Assembly (NCBI RefSeq): GCF_016065055.1
Contig: NZ_CP065856.1
Location: 1,797,836 to 1,861,835 of the forward strand
From: Halosimplex litoreum
GTDB taxonomy: Archaea; Halobacteriota; Halobacteria; Halobacteriales; Haloarculaceae
Direction: 5' to 3'
Length of the DNA: 64,000 bases
The notes beneath the pieces were generated by a model that was given only the letters and a program-made list of their open reading frames with translations, was not told the DNA's origin and made no database searches. Below, piece after piece: positions 24,264 to 33,475 of this stretch. How positions within the stretch are numbered: the stretch's first letter is position 1; every line of letters starts with the position of its first letter. The position numbers and the translations under genes were made by a program.

Positions 24264-26132
24264 GTGCCTCGATCTACTGACAACTCGGCGCGGGTAGCGG
24301 TGGTCGCGGGGGATCCGGAGGTCCGCGACACCGCCGTCGACGCGCTGGCGTCGGACGCCTCGGTCTCGATGGTGGCGCCGTCTGCCGAGGGGGGCGAGAC
24401 GGTCCGGGACGGCGTCGAATCGGGCGCGGACTGTCTGGTCTGCGGGACGGCCGCGGGCGGCTACGACGCGGTGCGGGCGGTCGACGGGACGGTCCCGGTG
24501 GTCGTCCTCGACCCCGGAGGAGAGCGTATCGACGAGTCCACGCTCGACCGGGTGCTCGACGACTCGGCAGCGGCGTACGTGGGCGCCGACGCGCACGCCG
24601 AGCGACTGCTCTCCGCGCGGGTCGGCGAGTTCGTCGAGCGCGAGCGCGACGAGGTGGGTTGGCGCCTCGCCGACCGCTCGGGCGCCGCTGTCGTCTCCTT
24701 CGACCTCGACAGCTACGCCGTCCGCGAAGCCAACGACGCCTTCTTCGAACACTGGGCACTGTCGGCGACGGACCTGGCGACGGCGACGCTGGCCGACCTC
24801 CGGGAGACGGACCTCACCCACGAACACCGCGGCCAGGGTCGGGGCGAACCCGGCGAATCGGACCTGGAGTGGATCGACGGGGACGACACCGACCCGGTCG
24901 AGACGCTCGTCGCGGGCGCGCTAGCCGGCGACTTCGAGCGCCGCGAGTGGCACTGTGCCGGCACCGACGGTGCGTTCAAGAGCGAGGTCGAGGTCGTCGC
25001 CGACCGCTCGACGGGGATCGGCTACCTGCTGGCGTCGGTGCCCGACCGCCCCGAGCCGGACACCGACCACGACGACGGCGCGATGTTGCGCTCGGTGATG
25101 GAACACGTTCCGATGTCGGTGTACTTCGAGGACCGACGTGGGCGCCACGTCCGCGTCAGCGAGGACCTTGTCGAGCCGTTCATCGAGGGGACCGACGGGA
25201 AGATCATGCACACCCCCGAGGACGTCCTCGGGAAGACGTACTTCGACCTGTACACCGTCGACATGGCCGAGCGGGCGACCGCCGACAACGAGCACATCAT
25301 GGAGACGGGCGAGCCCCTCCGGGGGGAGGAGAAACACGTCCAGCCCCCCCACGGCCGCGACCTGTGGTTCTCCACGAACAAGGCGCCGTGGTACGACGAC
25401 GCCGGCCGCCTGCAAGGCATCGTCGGCATCACCGTCGACATCACCGAGCAGAAGCGCCGCGAGCGCGAACTCGACCGCCAGAACGAACGGTTAGAGGAGT
25501 TCGCCGGCATCCTCAGCCACGACCTGCGCAACCCGCTCAACGTCGCCGAGGGGCGGCTCGACCTCTACCGGCAGACGGGCGAGGAATCGGAACTCGACGT
25601 GGTCGCCGAGATGCACGACCGGATGGGCGCCATCGTCACCGACGTGCTCGACTACGCCCGCGAGGGGAGTCGCGTCGAGGAGACCGAGTGGTTCGACGGT
25701 GCCGCGGTCGCAGCCCGCGCCTGGGGGAGCGTCGACACCGGCGCGGCGACGCTCGAACAGGACTGGACGTACGCCGTCGAGGCCGACCCCGATCGACTGG
25801 TCCGCCTGTTCGAGAACACCTTCCGGAACAGCGTGGAACACGGTTCCACGAGCAGTCGGCCAGGGGCCGACGACGCCGTCACCGTTCGCGTCGGCACGCT
25901 GGCCGATGATCCCGGCTTCTACGTCGAAGACGACGGTCCCGGGATCCGGATCGACGACCCGGAGACGGTCTTCGACCGCGGCGTGACGAGCGCCGACGAG
26001 GGGACCGGGTTCGGGCTCGCCATCGTCCGCGAGATCGCCGAGGCGCACGGCTGGACGGTGCGGGTGACCGAGAGCGACGAGGGCGGCGCCCGCTTCGAGT
26101 TCCGCGGCGTCCCCCGCGGCGACGCCCTCTGA
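24264..26132 (+). CDS. PAS-domain sensor histidine kinase (first of a tandem pair)
   Basis: 622 residues with no transmembrane helix, so cytosolic. Domains in order: a receiver-like N-terminus (about 8-110) whose phosphate-acceptor position reads CLVCG rather than Asp; a PAS domain (about 130-250); a second PAS with C-terminal cap (about 270-400, ending TVDITEQKRRERELD); a HisKA dimerisation helix with phospho-acceptor FAGILSHDLRNPLN; and HATPase_c with N-box NTFRNSVEHG, G1 DDGPGI and G2 GTGFGLAI. It should autophosphorylate at the histidine in response to a cytosolic signal. No response regulator is adjacent; a lone receiver protein is at 36729. It is closely related to the next gene. Confidence 0.88.
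   Translation: MPRSTDNSARVAVVAGDPEVRDTAVDALASDASVSMVAPSAEGGETVRDGVESGADCLVCGTAAGGYDAVRAVDGTVPVVVLDPGGERIDESTLDRVLDDSAAAYVGADAHAERLLSARVGEFVERERDEVGWRLADRSGAAVVSFDLDSYAVREANDAFFEHWALSATDLATATLADLRETDLTHEHRGQGRGEPGESDLEWIDGDDTDPVETLVAGALAGDFERREWHCAGTDGAFKSEVEVVADRSTGIGYLLASVPDRPEPDTDHDDGAMLRSVMEHVPMSVYFEDRRGRHVRVSEDLVEPFIEGTDGKIMHTPEDVLGKTYFDLYTVDMAERATADNEHIMETGEPLRGEEKHVQPPHGRDLWFSTNKAPWYDDAGRLQGIVGITVDITEQKRRERELDRQNERLEEFAGILSHDLRNPLNVAEGRLDLYRQTGEESELDVVAEMHDRMGAIVTDVLDYAREGSRVEETEWFDGAAVAARAWGSVDTGAATLEQDWTYAVEADPDRLVRLFENTFRNSVEHGSTSSRPGADDAVTVRVGTLADDPGFYVEDDGPGIRIDDPETVFDRGVTSADEGTGFGLAIVREIAEAHGWTVRVTESDEGGARFEFRGVPRGDAL
25464..25547. repeat. 84-base identity block shared with the next kinase gene (copy 1)
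   Basis: This block, covering the end of the PAS linker and the HisKA phospho-acceptor motif, is identical at every base to 27444-27527, including the rare TTA leucine codon, whereas flanking codons differ. It indicates recent duplication or gene conversion restricted to this segment. Confidence 0.85.
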
Positions 26133-26249
26133 GGTCGGGGCGTCGCCGGAGGTCGCGATATCGTCGAGCCGACCAGTGGCGATACGTTCCGATTCGATGA
26201 ACACTCACTGTCGGGAGGTATTTCACGTGGCCGATCGAAGACGGGGCCA

Positions 26250-28268
26250 ATGCAGGGGACGCGGGACGAACCAGTCAGAACCGCGGTGGTCGGGGCGCCC
26301 GACGACCGCGAGCGGCTCGCGGCGGTGTTGTCGGGGGACGACGCCGTCGCAGTCGTCGAACACGGGGGACTCGATACGCTCGTCGGCGGCTCGACGACCG
26401 AGGTCGATTGCATCGTCTGTCCGTCGAGCGCGGACTACGAGTGGACCAGAGAGGCCGACCGCACGGTCGCGCTCGTCGTCGTCGCCGAGGGCCTGGAGCG
26501 GCCGGTCGTCGAGCGGATCGTCGGCGACGCACGCGCCGCTCACGTCCGACCGGGCGAGGGCCTCGCGACGGTGCTCCCGGTGCAGATCGAACGGCTCGCC
26601 GACCGCGCCTCGTCGTCGACCGCGTGGCGGCTCGCCGACTTCGCCGACGAGGCTATCGTCGAGTTCGACCCCGAGACGCTCGCGCTCCGGGACGCCAACG
26701 AGCGGTTCTACGACCGATGGGGGTGGGACACGACCGACCTGACCGACGCGACCGTTCGGGATCTCCTCGTGACCGACATCACCGAGGAACTCCGAGGCCG
26801 GGGACGGGGCGCCGACGGCGAAGAGCACCTGGAGTGGATGGACTCGGAGGCGGACCCGGTCGAGACGATGGTCGAACGCGCCCGCGGCGGCAACTACGAG
26901 GCCCGCGAGTGGCACTGCACCGACGCCGACGGCGCCGCGTTCAAGACGGCGGTCGACCTCCTCGTCGACGAGCGCGCGGGCACCGGCTACCTCGTCGCCG
27001 ACGTTCCCACGCCCGAACCGCCCGGACACCGAACCGACTCGCTCGCCCGCGACGAGGCCGCGATGTTGCGCTCGCTGGTCGAACACGTCCCGATGTCGGT
27101 GTACTTCAAGGACACCGAGAGCCGCCACGTCCTCGTCAGCGAGGACGTGGTCGAGCCGTTCATGGAGTCGCCTGAGGGGAAGATCCTCCACTCGCCCGAG
27201 GACGTAGTCGGCAAGACCGACTTCGACCTCTACGAGGGGGACAAGGCCGCCGAAGCGGTCGCCGACGACCGCGCGGTGATCGAGAGCGGCGAGCCGATCC
27301 GCGACCGGATCGAGCACGCTCAACCGCCCAACGGCCAGGATCTCTTCTTCCAGACCACCAAGGCGCCGTGGTACGACGAGGCGGGCCGCGCCCAGGGGAT
27401 CGTCGGCGTCACCGTCGACGTGAGCGAGCAGAAACGCCGCGAACGCGAACTCGACCGCCAGAACGAACGGTTAGAGGAGTTCGCCGGCATCCTCAGCCAC
27501 GACCTGCGCAACCCGCTCAACGTCGCCCAGAGCCGTCTCGAGCTGTACTGGCGGTCGGGCGACGAGTCGGAACTCGAAGAGGTCGCGGAGATGCACGACC
27601 GCATCGAGGCCATCGTCGACGAGGTGCTCACCTACGCCCGCGAGGGCAGCCACATCGACGAGCTGGCGTGGATCACCGGCGTGGACCAGGCCGAGGCCGC
27701 CTGGAACGCCGTCGATACCGGCGCGGCGACGCTCGTGACCGACTGGACGTACTCGATCCGCGGCGACGGCGACCGACTCGGCCGCCTGTTCGAGAACTGC
27801 TTCCGCAACGCCGTCGAGCACGGCTCGACGAGCCCTCGGTCGCAAGCTCCCGAGGACGCCGTGGAACACGGGTCCACGAGCCCTGCTTCGCAGGCTCAGC
27901 AGGACGCCGACGGAGCAAGCTCCGTCGAGCCGTCGGTCGCTGACGCGCCCGACGACGCCGTCGAGCACGGCTCGACGAGCAGTCGGCCGGAGACCGACGA
28001 CGCCCTCACCGTCCGGGTCGGTACGTTGGCGGAGCACGATCCGGGCTTCTACGTCGAAGACGACGGCGCCGGCATCCCCGAAGACGTGCGCGAGCAGGTG
28101 TTCGACCGCGGCGTGTCGAGCGACGAGGGCGGTACCGGGTTCGGCCTCGCCATCGTCGCCGAGATCGCCGACGCCCACGGCTGGGCGGTGCGAGCGACCG
28201 AGAGTGACGAGGGCGGCGCCCGCTTCGAGTTCAGAGGCGTCACTCGTGGCGACGAACTGGCGTCGTGA
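26250..28268 (+). CDS. PAS-domain sensor histidine kinase (second of a tandem pair)
   Basis: 672 residues, same domain order as its upstream neighbour: degenerate receiver (acceptor position DCIVC), PAS, PAS with cap, HisKA (SHDLRNPLN) and HATPase_c (NCFRNAVEHG, DDGAGI, GTGFGLAI). It differs by about 48 extra residues between the N-box and the G1 box, where EHGSTS occurs three times (starting near residues 523, 539 and 572) separated by Ala/Gln/Asp-rich spacers. This is the nucleotide-contact side of the ATP site, so the insertion could affect kinase activity. It follows the first kinase after a 117-base gap with its own TATTTC element near 26217, so it may be separately transcribed. Confidence 0.88.
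   Translation: MQGTRDEPVRTAVVGAPDDRERLAAVLSGDDAVAVVEHGGLDTLVGGSTTEVDCIVCPSSADYEWTREADRTVALVVVAEGLERPVVERIVGDARAAHVRPGEGLATVLPVQIERLADRASSSTAWRLADFADEAIVEFDPETLALRDANERFYDRWGWDTTDLTDATVRDLLVTDITEELRGRGRGADGEEHLEWMDSEADPVETMVERARGGNYEAREWHCTDADGAAFKTAVDLLVDERAGTGYLVADVPTPEPPGHRTDSLARDEAAMLRSLVEHVPMSVYFKDTESRHVLVSEDVVEPFMESPEGKILHSPEDVVGKTDFDLYEGDKAAEAVADDRAVIESGEPIRDRIEHAQPPNGQDLFFQTTKAPWYDEAGRAQGIVGVTVDVSEQKRRERELDRQNERLEEFAGILSHDLRNPLNVAQSRLELYWRSGDESELEEVAEMHDRIEAIVDEVLTYAREGSHIDELAWITGVDQAEAAWNAVDTGAATLVTDWTYSIRGDGDRLGRLFENCFRNAVEHGSTSPRSQAPEDAVEHGSTSPASQAQQDADGASSVEPSVADAPDDAVEHGSTSSRPETDDALTVRVGTLAEHDPGFYVEDDGAGIPEDVREQVFDRGVSSDEGGTGFGLAIVAEIADAHGWAVRATESDEGGARFEFRGVTRGDELAS
27444..27527. 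repeat. 84-base identity block shared with the previous kinase gene (copy 2)
   Basis: Second member of the exact 84-base match to 25464-25547, offset 1,980 bases, again over the phospho-acceptor region. Confidence 0.85.
27810..27980. repeat. In-frame triplicated EHGSTS-coding repeat in kinase 2
   Basis: Three copies of GCCGT(C/G)GA(G/A)CACGG(C/G)TC(G/C)ACGAG start at about 27810, 27858 and 27957, spaced 48 and 99 bases. Between copies 2 and 3 is the palindrome GGAGC-aa-GCTCC (27912-27923). The upstream kinase has a single copy at the equivalent place (near 25833). Confidence 0.8.
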
Positions 28269-28690
28269 GACTCCCGATCTAGCCGACTGCCAGTCGAACG
28301 AATCGGCCGAGGAGGCCTCCGTCTGCGGTGCCGTGGGGGGCGGTCGCTGTCACGGGGCGGTTACAGGGCGGTCGCTGGTGTCCGCGCGAGCGTGTGAGCA
28401 CGGGCTCGGGAGAGCTTGCTCTCCTGGCGGACCGAACGGGCGAGGCGTGCGTGGCGGCGTAGTCGCCACGGCTTGCGGCGGTCGGCGGAGCCGACCGCCC
28501 TGCTCGCGCTCGTGTAGTCGCCCGAGCGGCCCCTCTCCACGCGAGTGCGGCGCGGTGCAGTTGTTCGACGCGTGGAAATATCGCTCGGCGACCGGGAGCG
28601 AGCCGAGGGCTTTCGTGACCTGTTGTCGCTGGCGGTCGCAGTTTCTCGTGGCGAGCCACCGCCCGCCGCCGAGTGCAGTCGAGCCAGCGT
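28269..28690. repeat. Gene-free hairpin array
   Basis: 420 bases between convergent genes with no supportable gene. It holds a run of short perfect hairpins: GGAGAGC-tt-GCTCTCC (28409-28424), GTGGCG-gcgtagt-CGCCAC (28451-28469) and GGCGGTCGG-cggag-CCGACCGCC (28477-28499). The segment ends near GAGGGCTTTCGTGA (about 28602), which mirrors the TGAAAGCCC ends of the two other palindromic elements in the window. Confidence 0.6.
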
Positions 28691-30889
28691 CTAGTCGGCG
28701 GCTTCGCCTTCGCGGCTGGGTGTGCGACGGCCGCCGAGGGTGTACACCCACAGCAGTCCCAGGCCGACCATGTAGGCGAAGGCGACGGGGAGGGCGAGCA
28801 CGAGCATGGTCAGCAGGCTGGACGGGGTAATGAACGCGGCGAAGACGACGATGGCCATGACGACGGTCCGCCAGCGGTCGAACATGGTCTGGAAGGAGAT
28901 GAGGTTGCCGCGGTGGAAGAGGAACATCGTGACGGGCACCTCGACGAGCAGGCCGAAGCCGACGGTCGTGAGCACGACCAGCCAGCCGAAGTTGTTGATC
29001 CGGTAGTAGATGACCATGCTCGACTGGATGGCGTCGGCGGCCAGCCAGGAGATGATCGCCGGCGCGACGTAGAGGAAGCCGACGACCGACCCGCCGACGA
29101 TGCCGACGATAAGCGTCACGGCCCACAGGCCGAGCAGCCGGCGGTCGCCGCCGACGAGCCCGCGTTCTTTCAGCCGGGGCCAGACGTAGTAGAGGATCAG
29201 GGGGAACGTCGCGACCAGACCCAGCAGCGTCGCGAACTTGATCTCGAAGATGAGCGCCTCGGCGGGGTGCAGCGTCACGATGTTGGCCTGGACCTGCTGG
29301 CTTTCGGGCATCTGGCCGAAGAATGCCTTCCGCAGCGTGTTGATCCCGCCCTGATAGAGGAAGACGAAGGTAGCGGCCATGACGATCCCGAACAGGCCGA
29401 CGATGCGGAAGGCCCGCGAGGTGAGGCTCTCGAGGATGAAGGCGATGTCGTAGTAGTAGCCGCCGATGTCGTCTTCGGTGGTCTCCTCTTCGGTGAACGA
29501 ATCGACGACGCCCGCTGTCGTGGAGGTGAGGAGCCCGCCCTCGTCGTCGTCGGTCGCACCGTCACCACTGTCGGCGGCCGCGTCGCCGCCCTCGGCGGCT
29601 GCGGCCTCGGCGCGGGCCTCTTGGGCCTCCTGGACCTCGTCGAAGCGGTCGAGGATGGCCTGGGCCTTGTCGGGCTCGCCCTGTTCCTGGAGGGCTTCGC
29701 GGGCGAGTTCGGTCGCCTCGGCCTCGTCCATCTCCTCGAAGCGTTCCGGCGGCGCGGCGGGAATGGCCGCGGCCGACAGGGCGAGGAGATCGATGTCGGT
29801 CGGCGAACCGGTCGGTTCGGTGGGGTCGCGGGCCGCGTCGAGTTCCTTGATGGAGAAGTAGAAGCCGGCGGCGACGAGCGCGAGCAAGGCCAGTCCGAGT
29901 CCGACGACCGCGGCGACGACTTGCGCGTCCAGGCCGGTCAGTTCGACGAGCGTGGGGAACGGGCCGACGCTGTCCGATATCGAGGTGACGAGGTCGTTGA
30001 CCGCGGCGACGCCGTAGCGGGTGACGAAGAGGTAGCCGGCGCCGAACGCGACCAACGCGACGGCCACGAGCTTGTTCCAGTAGCGGCGGGCGACCATCCC
30101 CGCGGAGACCTCGTCGGCCGACCGTCGCAGGAGTTCGGCGAAGCGGGCGAGCGCGAGGCTGAAGCCGTAGAGGCCGATCAGCGGGATGGCCCACATGAGC
30201 TGGGTGAGCGGGTCCGGCGGCGAGAAGAAGGCGCCGAACGTGACGATCCCGAGGACGGCGTATCGCCAGCGGTCACGCATCGCCTGGTAGCTCAGGATCC
30301 GCAGGTAGGCGAGCGAACTCATCGCCAGCGGCAGCTGCGCGGCGAGGCCAAAGGAGAGGCCGAGGAAGGCGATGAACTGCGTCCACTTGACGATCGACCA
30401 GGCGGGTTCGAAGCCGGCGTTGACGGCGTTGCCGGCGAGGAACCCGAGCATGAGCGGGAAAAAGAGGTAGTAGGCGTAGGCGAGGCCGGCGACGAACAGG
30501 ACGACCGACAGCAGCGTCGGGACCGCGAGTTTCCACCTGGGCACGTCTTCGGCGGGCCACCAGCCCCGCGCTCGCAGGGCGTCGCGGCCGAAGTAGACCA
30601 CGACTGGGAGCGCCATGAGCACCCCGACGAACATGCCGATCTTCGCCTGCAGGAGGATCACGTCGAAGGGCGTGGTCGCGACGATCTGGATGTCGGGGTT
30701 CTGGTTCAGGTCGGCCTTGAGCTGGTCCCAGACGTAGAGCCGCAACGCGTAGAACGTCCCCATGAATCCGATCACGAAGACCATGAACGCCTTCTGGAGG
30801 TCCTCGCGAGCGCTGCCGATCATGGACCCGAGGGTCGCGCGACCCTGTGCGACGGTCCGTTTCGTGTCCTCGTCGATCGCGGCAGCCAT
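28691..30889 (-). CDS. tatC2: Twin-arginine translocase TatC, double-length haloarchaeal form
   Basis: 732 residues, made of two TatC units in one chain (about 25-270 and 440-700) joined by a segment with extra transmembrane helices and an acidic linker rich in Glu/Ala (about 345-460). The first unit includes ALPVVVYFGRDALRARGWWP; the second has FPLILYYVWPRLKERGLVGGDRR, each followed by the next TatC helices. About 14 transmembrane helices in all match the haloarchaeal TatCt described in this class, where most secretion goes through Tat. It recognises RR signal peptides with a TatA partner; no tatA is in the window. It is divergent from tatC1 over a 161-base gap. Confidence 0.93.
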   Translation of the reverse strand: MAAAIDEDTKRTVAQGRATLGSMIGSAREDLQKAFMVFVIGFMGTFYALRLYVWDQLKADLNQNPDIQIVATTPFDVILLQAKIGMFVGVLMALPVVVYFGRDALRARGWWPAEDVPRWKLAVPTLLSVVLFVAGLAYAYYLFFPLMLGFLAGNAVNAGFEPAWSIVKWTQFIAFLGLSFGLAAQLPLAMSSLAYLRILSYQAMRDRWRYAVLGIVTFGAFFSPPDPLTQLMWAIPLIGLYGFSLALARFAELLRRSADEVSAGMVARRYWNKLVAVALVAFGAGYLFVTRYGVAAVNDLVTSISDSVGPFPTLVELTGLDAQVVAAVVGLGLALLALVAAGFYFSIKELDAARDPTEPTGSPTDIDLLALSAAAIPAAPPERFEEMDEAEATELAREALQEQGEPDKAQAILDRFDEVQEAQEARAEAAAAEGGDAAADSGDGATDDDEGGLLTSTTAGVVDSFTEEETTEDDIGGYYYDIAFILESLTSRAFRIVGLFGIVMAATFVFLYQGGINTLRKAFFGQMPESQQVQANIVTLHPAEALIFEIKFATLLGLVATFPLILYYVWPRLKERGLVGGDRRLLGLWAVTLIVGIVGGSVVGFLYVAPAIISWLAADAIQSSMVIYYRINNFGWLVVLTTVGFGLLVEVPVTMFLFHRGNLISFQTMFDRWRTVVMAIVVFAAFITPSSLLTMLVLALPVAFAYMVGLGLLWVYTLGGRRTPSREGEAAD

Positions 30890-31050
30890 CTCGGGGAGTG
30901 GTAACCGAGTGACTGTTATCAATCTATTCATCACGAGAAGGTGCGCGGACCGGAACCGCCGTTCGCGGGCCCGAACGCGGGTCGGCTCACCCCGTCGACG
31001 GGGCGAGCGAAAAGAAGGCTTACAATAGGGGAGCGCAAACCCGGCCACGA

Positions 31051-32841
31051 ATGACTGACGAGCGGCCCGGCGACGGCGACGACGAGGGGGGAGCCGCCGG
31101 TCCGCGCGACGACCAGGTGGACGACGCCTCGGACCGGGACGCGGACGGCTCGCCCGACGAGCACGCGGCGGACTCGACCGACGAGCACGCGGCGGACTCG
31201 ACCGACGACGGATCGGGAGCGCCGCCCAAGGAGCCGGTCCCCGGCGGGCCGGACGACCCCGACCGCTACGACCCCGCAGCAGAGCGCCGGACCGACGCCA
31301 ACCCATCGCCGCGTCCGGACAATCTCCCCGGCGACGACGAGCGGCCCGGAGCCGACGACGAGAACGGGTCCTCGGACTCACTGGGCCACCCCGGGGCCGA
31401 GGACGACGACGCGCCCGGCGACCCCTCCGAGTGGGTCGACGACGCGGACGGGGACGACGGTGACGGCGTCGACGATACCGATTCGGTCCCGGCCGACACG
31501 GTCGAGGGCACGGCGGCCGACGGCGGCTCGGACGCCACGGAGTTCGGCGGCGACATCAACCCCCACGCCAGCCCCACGACCGGCGGACCGGCGGAGGGCG
31601 CGCCGGCCGCGCCGGTCGACGAGGGCATCGGCGGCGCTCCGGACGACCAAGAGATGCCGCTGGCCCAGCACATCGAGGAGATGGTCCGTCGGCTCGGGGT
31701 CGTCTTCGTCGCGATGGCGCTGGTCAGCGGGCTCACGTTCCCCTTCGCCGACCGCCTCATCACCTTCCTGTGGTACTCGTTCCTCGAGGGGTCGCCGCAG
31801 GTCTGCCCGACGACCGCGCCCTCGGCCGACGCCGCCTGTCCGTACCTGTTCCACCCGCTCGCGCTGATGTTCGCTCGCCTGAAGGTCGCCTCGCTGGTCG
31901 GGCTGGTCATCGCCCTGCCCGTGACCGTCTACGAGTCCTACCTGTTCATGCGCCCCGGCCTCTACCCCCGCGAACGCCGCTACTACCTCGCCTCCGTGCC
32001 GACGAGCCTCGTCCTCGCGGGCGTCGGTATCCTCTTCGCGTACCTGCTCGTCCTCCCGACGCTGTTCGTCTACTTCACCGGCTACACCGCTCAGGCGGCC
32101 GAGGTCACCTTCAGCCTCACCGAGACGTTCAACCTCATCGTGATGATGCTCGGTTTCTTCGCTCTGGTCTTCCAGATCCCGCTGCTCATCATGCTCGCGG
32201 TGATGATGGGCGTCACCTCCCGCGAGTGGCTGGCCGCCCGCCGCATCTACTTCTGGGGCGGGTTCGCCACGGTCGCCTTCCTCTTTAGTCCGGACCCGAC
32301 CGGGATGGCGCCCATCCTCGTCGCCGCGACGATGATCGTCCTCTTCGAGGGCACGCTGTTGCTGCTGTACTGGACCGGCGAGGCCGCCGGCGTCGAGGCC
32401 GAGGACCTGGCCGCTCGCCGGCCGTTCGTCTGGCTCGGCGCCGCTCTCGTCGGCTACGTCGTCTCCACCGCGCCGCTACCGGGCGGCTACTACGAGCAGC
32501 TGCCCGCCGCAGTCACGTCGGCGTTGGCCGACTTCGGCGTCACCCGCATGACGCCCCTGTTGATCGGCCTCGGCCTCATCGCCGTCTACGAGGCGGTGCT
32601 GTACGTCGACCGGAACGCCCTCGGTCGCTCGGGCGCCTACAGCTACCTCGCCCGCGGCCGCGTGGCCGTCTGGCCGCTGTCGCTGTTCGTCGGCTACCTC
32701 GGCAGCCCCGACCCCGCCCTGCTCGCCCGTATCGACGCCGTCGACCTCTCGACGGTCGAGTCGGCCGGCGTCGTCGTCGGCCTGATCGTCACCTACGAGT
32801 TCGTCCTCGTGGTCGTGGACTGGGTCGAGAACCGCGGATGA
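31051..32841 (+). CDS. tatC1: Twin-arginine translocase TatC with long acidic N-terminal extension
   Basis: 596 residues. The first about 205 residues are hydrophilic, strongly acidic and of low complexity, including a duplicated DEHAADST unit (two exact 24-base repeats at 31156-31203). The TatC core starts at EMPLAQHIEEMVRRLGVVF, a canonical H-x-x-E-M/L-R-x-R-type amphipathic start, with six helices and YESYLFMRPGLYPRERRYY as the conserved cytoplasmic loop; about 160 further residues add three or four helices after the core. This fits the haloarchaeal TatCo type, normally shorter. The extension is presumably cytoplasmic and may be a haloadaptive spacer or contact surface for RR-precursors. 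Confidence 0.92.
   Translation: MTDERPGDGDDEGGAAGPRDDQVDDASDRDADGSPDEHAADSTDEHAADSTDDGSGAPPKEPVPGGPDDPDRYDPAAERRTDANPSPRPDNLPGDDERPGADDENGSSDSLGHPGAEDDDAPGDPSEWVDDADGDDGDGVDDTDSVPADTVEGTAADGGSDATEFGGDINPHASPTTGGPAEGAPAAPVDEGIGGAPDDQEMPLAQHIEEMVRRLGVVFVAMALVSGLTFPFADRLITFLWYSFLEGSPQVCPTTAPSADAACPYLFHPLALMFARLKVASLVGLVIALPVTVYESYLFMRPGLYPRERRYYLASVPTSLVLAGVGILFAYLLVLPTLFVYFTGYTAQAAEVTFSLTETFNLIVMMLGFFALVFQIPLLIMLAVMMGVTSREWLAARRIYFWGGFATVAFLFSPDPTGMAPILVAATMIVLFEGTLLLLYWTGEAAGVEAEDLAARRPFVWLGAALVGYVVSTAPLPGGYYEQLPAAVTSALADFGVTRMTPLLIGLGLIAVYEAVLYVDRNALGRSGAYSYLARGRVAVWPLSLFVGYLGSPDPALLARIDAVDLSTVESAGVVVGLIVTYEFVLVVVDWVENRG
31156..31203. repeat. 24-base tandem repeat inside tatC1
   Basis: Two exact adjacent copies of a 24-base unit encoding DEHAADST, followed by the start of a third (DD). 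It lies in the disordered acidic extension, so copy number change would keep the frame. Confidence 0.9.
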
Positions 32842-32845
32842 CCGG

Positions 32846-33475
32846 GTGGACCTCGTGACCGGGCGCGTGTTGCTCGTCCGCCACGGCGAGACCACGTGGA
32901 ACCGCGCCGGCCGCATCCAGGGGTGGGCCGACGCGACGCTCACCGAAGAGGGTCGCGAGCAGGCCCGCGCGGTCGGCTCGCATCTGGTCGACTCGCATAG
33001 CGTCGACCGGCTCGTCGTCTCGGATCTCAAGCGGACGCTGGAGACCGCCGAGGTGCTCCGAGCGGTCGGCATCGGAGCAGACTCCGAGCGTGCCCGCGCC
33101 TGGCGCGAGCGGGACTTCGGCGACCTCCAGGGGCTCACCCGGACCGCCATCGCGACTCGCCACCCCGAGTACCACCGCGGCGGCTCGCTGCTGAGCGTGC
33201 GCTCCGTGGCGGGCGGCGAGTCGCTCCCGGCGTTCGAGACGCGGGTTCGCGAGGGCTGGGAGCGACTGGTCGGCGAGGTGGCGGCCGGCGAAACCGTCGC
33301 CGTGGTGACCCACGGCGGGCCGATCCGGGCGGTGCTGGCCGAGGTAGCCGGTCGTGAACTGGCGTCGCTCGCCACGGAGTTCTCCCCCTCGAACTGCGGG
33401 ATAACGGAGATCTCGGTGGACGGCTCGGGGAGTGACGTGGTCCTCCGGGACGGGACCGACCACCTTCCCGCCTAG
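32846..33475 (+). CDS. Histidine phosphatase family protein (phosphoglycerate mutase-like)
   Basis: 209 residues, GTG start four bases after the tatC1 stop; a second in-frame GTG lies three codons later. The signature LVRHGETTWN carries the catalytic histidine (about residue 13); other active-site residues are the R of SDLKRTLETA, the E of AWRERDFGDLQG and the second histidine of VVTHGGPIRAVL. The family removes phosphate via phosphohistidine; CobC/alpha-ribazole phosphatase or a broad sugar phosphatase are the likeliest activities and a true mutase is less likely. Close spacing suggests co-transcription with tatC1, without obvious functional link. Confidence 0.88.
   Translation: MDLVTGRVLLVRHGETTWNRAGRIQGWADATLTEEGREQARAVGSHLVDSHSVDRLVVSDLKRTLETAEVLRAVGIGADSERARAWRERDFGDLQGLTRTAIATRHPEYHRGGSLLSVRSVAGGESLPAFETRVREGWERLVGEVAAGETVAVVTHGGPIRAVLAEVAGRELASLATEFSPSNCGITEISVDGSGSDVVLRDGTDHLPA

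Noticed and set aside
28673..30904. 743-codon plus-strand open frame opposite tatC2
   Set aside because: It mirrors the double TatC. Repetitive Asp/Glu/Gly/His text is typical of the reverse strand of Val/Leu/Ser-rich membrane genes; there is no start signal.
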